NCBI RefSeq assembly: GCF_900101105.1
Contig: NZ_FNGA01000005.1
Span: forward strand, 124,001-188,000
Origin: Maridesulfovibrio ferrireducens
GTDB lineage: Bacteria; Desulfobacterota; Desulfovibrionia; Desulfovibrionales; Desulfovibrionaceae
DNA length: 64,000 nt
Direction of reading: 5' to 3'
Below the pieces are notes generated by a model. The model saw only the letters and a program-made list of their open reading frames with translations, ran no database searches and was not told the origin of the DNA. Below are positions 62,743-64,000 of the stretch, piece by piece. Each line of letters starts with the position of its first letter. Within the stretch, counting starts at the first letter, position 1. A program made the translations under genes and the position numbers.

Positions 62743-63948
62743 TTGAGTATTAAAATAAAGAAGAGTTCCCAGTTATTATTAGTTATCATAATTATTCTTG
62801 TATCATTTAACTTGCGAGCCCCGCTTACTTCTGTAGGGCCGATCATTCATTTTATACAAAAAGAATTTCTATTAAACAACAGTATGGCTGGATTACTGAC
62901 AACATTACCATTGATAGTCTTTGGTATAATTTCTCTATTTGTTTCAAAAATAAGCGCAAAATTTGGATCTATGCGCACGCTTATTTCAGGTCTTGTTTTA
63001 ATTCTTATAGGAGAAGCGATTCGCTCCTATACCGGTTTGTACGGCTTATTTATAGGTACGGGCATTTTGGGCATTGGGATTGCCGTTGGCAATGTGCTTA
63101 TACCAAGCTTTATAAAACAAAAATTTTCCGCTCATATCGGCCCTATAACAAGCCTTTACGCTACATCCATGTGCCTTTCTGCGGCGCTTGGAGCCGGACT
63201 AAGTGCCCCGCTCATTTTACAGTTTAATTTTGACTGGAGAGATACACTATTTATATGGAGTGTTTTGGCGGTAATAACGATTGCAACCATGTTTTTTTAT
63301 TTAATAAAAAACAAACCTGCTCAACTCCCCCCGAAAACCGCCACCCCCGAACTTTTTGGAATAAATGAAAAATCGATATGGAAGTCCCCGTTGGCTTGGT
63401 GGGTGACGCTGTTTATGGGCGCTCAATCTCTCGTGTTCTATTCTCTCGCAGCATGGCTGCCCTCCATGATTACATCCAAAGGGATGGGGGTTGAATTTGC
63501 AGGATTAATGTGTCTTGTTTATCAGCTGATGGCCATTCCTGCTACTTTGATTATTCCGGTTCTGGCAGGTAGACGGGATGATCAGAGAAAACTTACGACA
63601 ATTAAAATTGGAATCTACCTTTTGGGTATCCTTCTACTTTTTTTTACAAAATCAAAAACGATCATTTTACTGTCTGTGGTCTTAATGGGTATAGGTATGG
63701 GAGGGAGTATCAGTTTAGCAATTGCATTTATTTCCTTGCGTACCCCCAATGCTAAAAAGACAACTCAACTTTCCGGGATGTCACAATCCTTTGGCTATTT
63801 TTTCGCGGCACTCGGTCCGTTTTTACTGGGATTTATGTATGACGTAACACAGTCATGGGATTTGCCCATCATAAGTCTCGTTACGGTTCTAATATTGTTG
63901 GCATTTTTCGGGCTCAAAGCGGGAGCAAATAACGTGACACATGATTAA
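62743..63948 (+). CDS. MFS transporter of the CynX/NimT type
   Basis: A 401-residue protein with 12 spans; VSFNLRAPLTSVGPII at the N terminus is characteristic of the CynX/NimT (cyanate, 2-nitroimidazole) branch. The substrate is not predictable. The start is TTG at 62743; the ribosome site is weak. It follows the FadR-type regulator by 18 bases, as an operon. Confidence 0.88.
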   Translation: MSIKIKKSSQLLLVIIIILVSFNLRAPLTSVGPIIHFIQKEFLLNNSMAGLLTTLPLIVFGIISLFVSKISAKFGSMRTLISGLVLILIGEAIRSYTGLYGLFIGTGILGIGIAVGNVLIPSFIKQKFSAHIGPITSLYATSMCLSAALGAGLSAPLILQFNFDWRDTLFIWSVLAVITIATMFFYLIKNKPAQLPPKTATPELFGINEKSIWKSPLAWWVTLFMGAQSLVFYSLAAWLPSMITSKGMGVEFAGLMCLVYQLMAIPATLIIPVLAGRRDDQRKLTTIKIGIYLLGILLLFFTKSKTIILLSVVLMGIGMGGSISLAIAFISLRTPNAKKTTQLSGMSQSFGYFFAALGPFLLGFMYDVTQSWDLPIISLVTVLILLAFFGLKAGANNVTHD

Positions 63949-63960
63949 GTAGCCATAGCA

Positions 63961-64000
63961 ACCGCCATTTTCCAAAAAGCCCCTTACATATAATGTAAAG
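63961..64000 (+). repeat. tRNA-Asp-adjacent repeat B, copy 3 (cut by window)
   Basis: ACCGCCATTTTCCAAAAAGC followed by the left arm and part of the right arm of the same terminator stem. The window ends inside it. Confidence 0.7.
63974..64000 (+). terminator. Terminator after CynX-type gene, partial
   Basis: CTTACAT..ATGTAAAG is visible; the right arm is cut by the window edge. Confidence 0.6.

Overview
The window looks like a chromosomal segment of a marine, low-GC member of the Desulfovibrionaceae (Desulfovibrio/Maridesulfovibrio type). The evidence is a complete six-subunit Ech-type [NiFe] hydrogenase operon, a DctPQM TRAP transporter, a ferredoxin-rich gene set, a Csd4/Csd6-like peptidoglycan-trimming cluster (the group is vibrioid), and AT-leaning coding sequence with AGGAGG-type ribosome binding sites. 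The genus is an inference from gene content, not a database result.

Layout. 1-15.7 kb, mostly minus strand, is housekeeping: leucyl aminopeptidase (cut by the window edge), a periplasmic amino-acid binding protein, a STAS-fusion protein, a polyferredoxin, an HD-GYP response regulator, a cyclophilin, a DUF401 permease, an envelope glycosyltransferase pair, azlCD with a divergent MocR-type regulator, and small exported proteins. 15.8-19.5 kb is an Rhs polymorphic-toxin locus: a short Rhs protein with its own toxin tip, a candidate immunity gene behind a hairpin that buries its start, a displaced second tip with a Tlde1-like peptidoglycan-enzyme domain, a membrane-protein candidate immunity gene, and a third tip remnant. 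19.5-39 kb holds tex, a receiver-like protein without its phospho-acceptor Asp, cbiQ/cbiO, a degenerate shikimate-kinase-like protein, DDAH, hyuAB, the three-gene cell-shape cluster, purB and small conserved genes. 39.3-44.5 kb is echABCDEF. 44.6-52.6 kb carries an RluA-type pseudouridine synthase, the TRAP operon, an FG-GAP-like exported protein, an RsmB-type RNA methyltransferase and an aldolase-family protein without its expected catalytic residues.

52.7-64 kb is accessory and is organised around two tRNA-Val/tRNA-Asp pairs. Each tRNA-Asp is followed by a terminator with its own sequence. Near copies of that tRNA-adjacent terminator segment recur downstream (one copy for the first pair, two for the second). 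They delimit compact two-gene modules without integrases: Cys-rich CCG protein + S41 protease; DUF1611 + ornithine/alanine-type racemase; FadR-type regulator + CynX-type transporter. The tRNA-linked modules and the Rhs tip array are the most unusual structures seen.

How it works together. Ech couples ferredoxin and H2/proton turnover to ion movement across the membrane. DctPQM, AzlCD, the binding protein and CbiQO handle solute uptake or export. The Csd-like cluster and the NlpC/P60 lipoprotein act on peptidoglycan. The Rhs locus probably serves contact-dependent competition. All functions are read from motifs by eye, and no homology search was possible.
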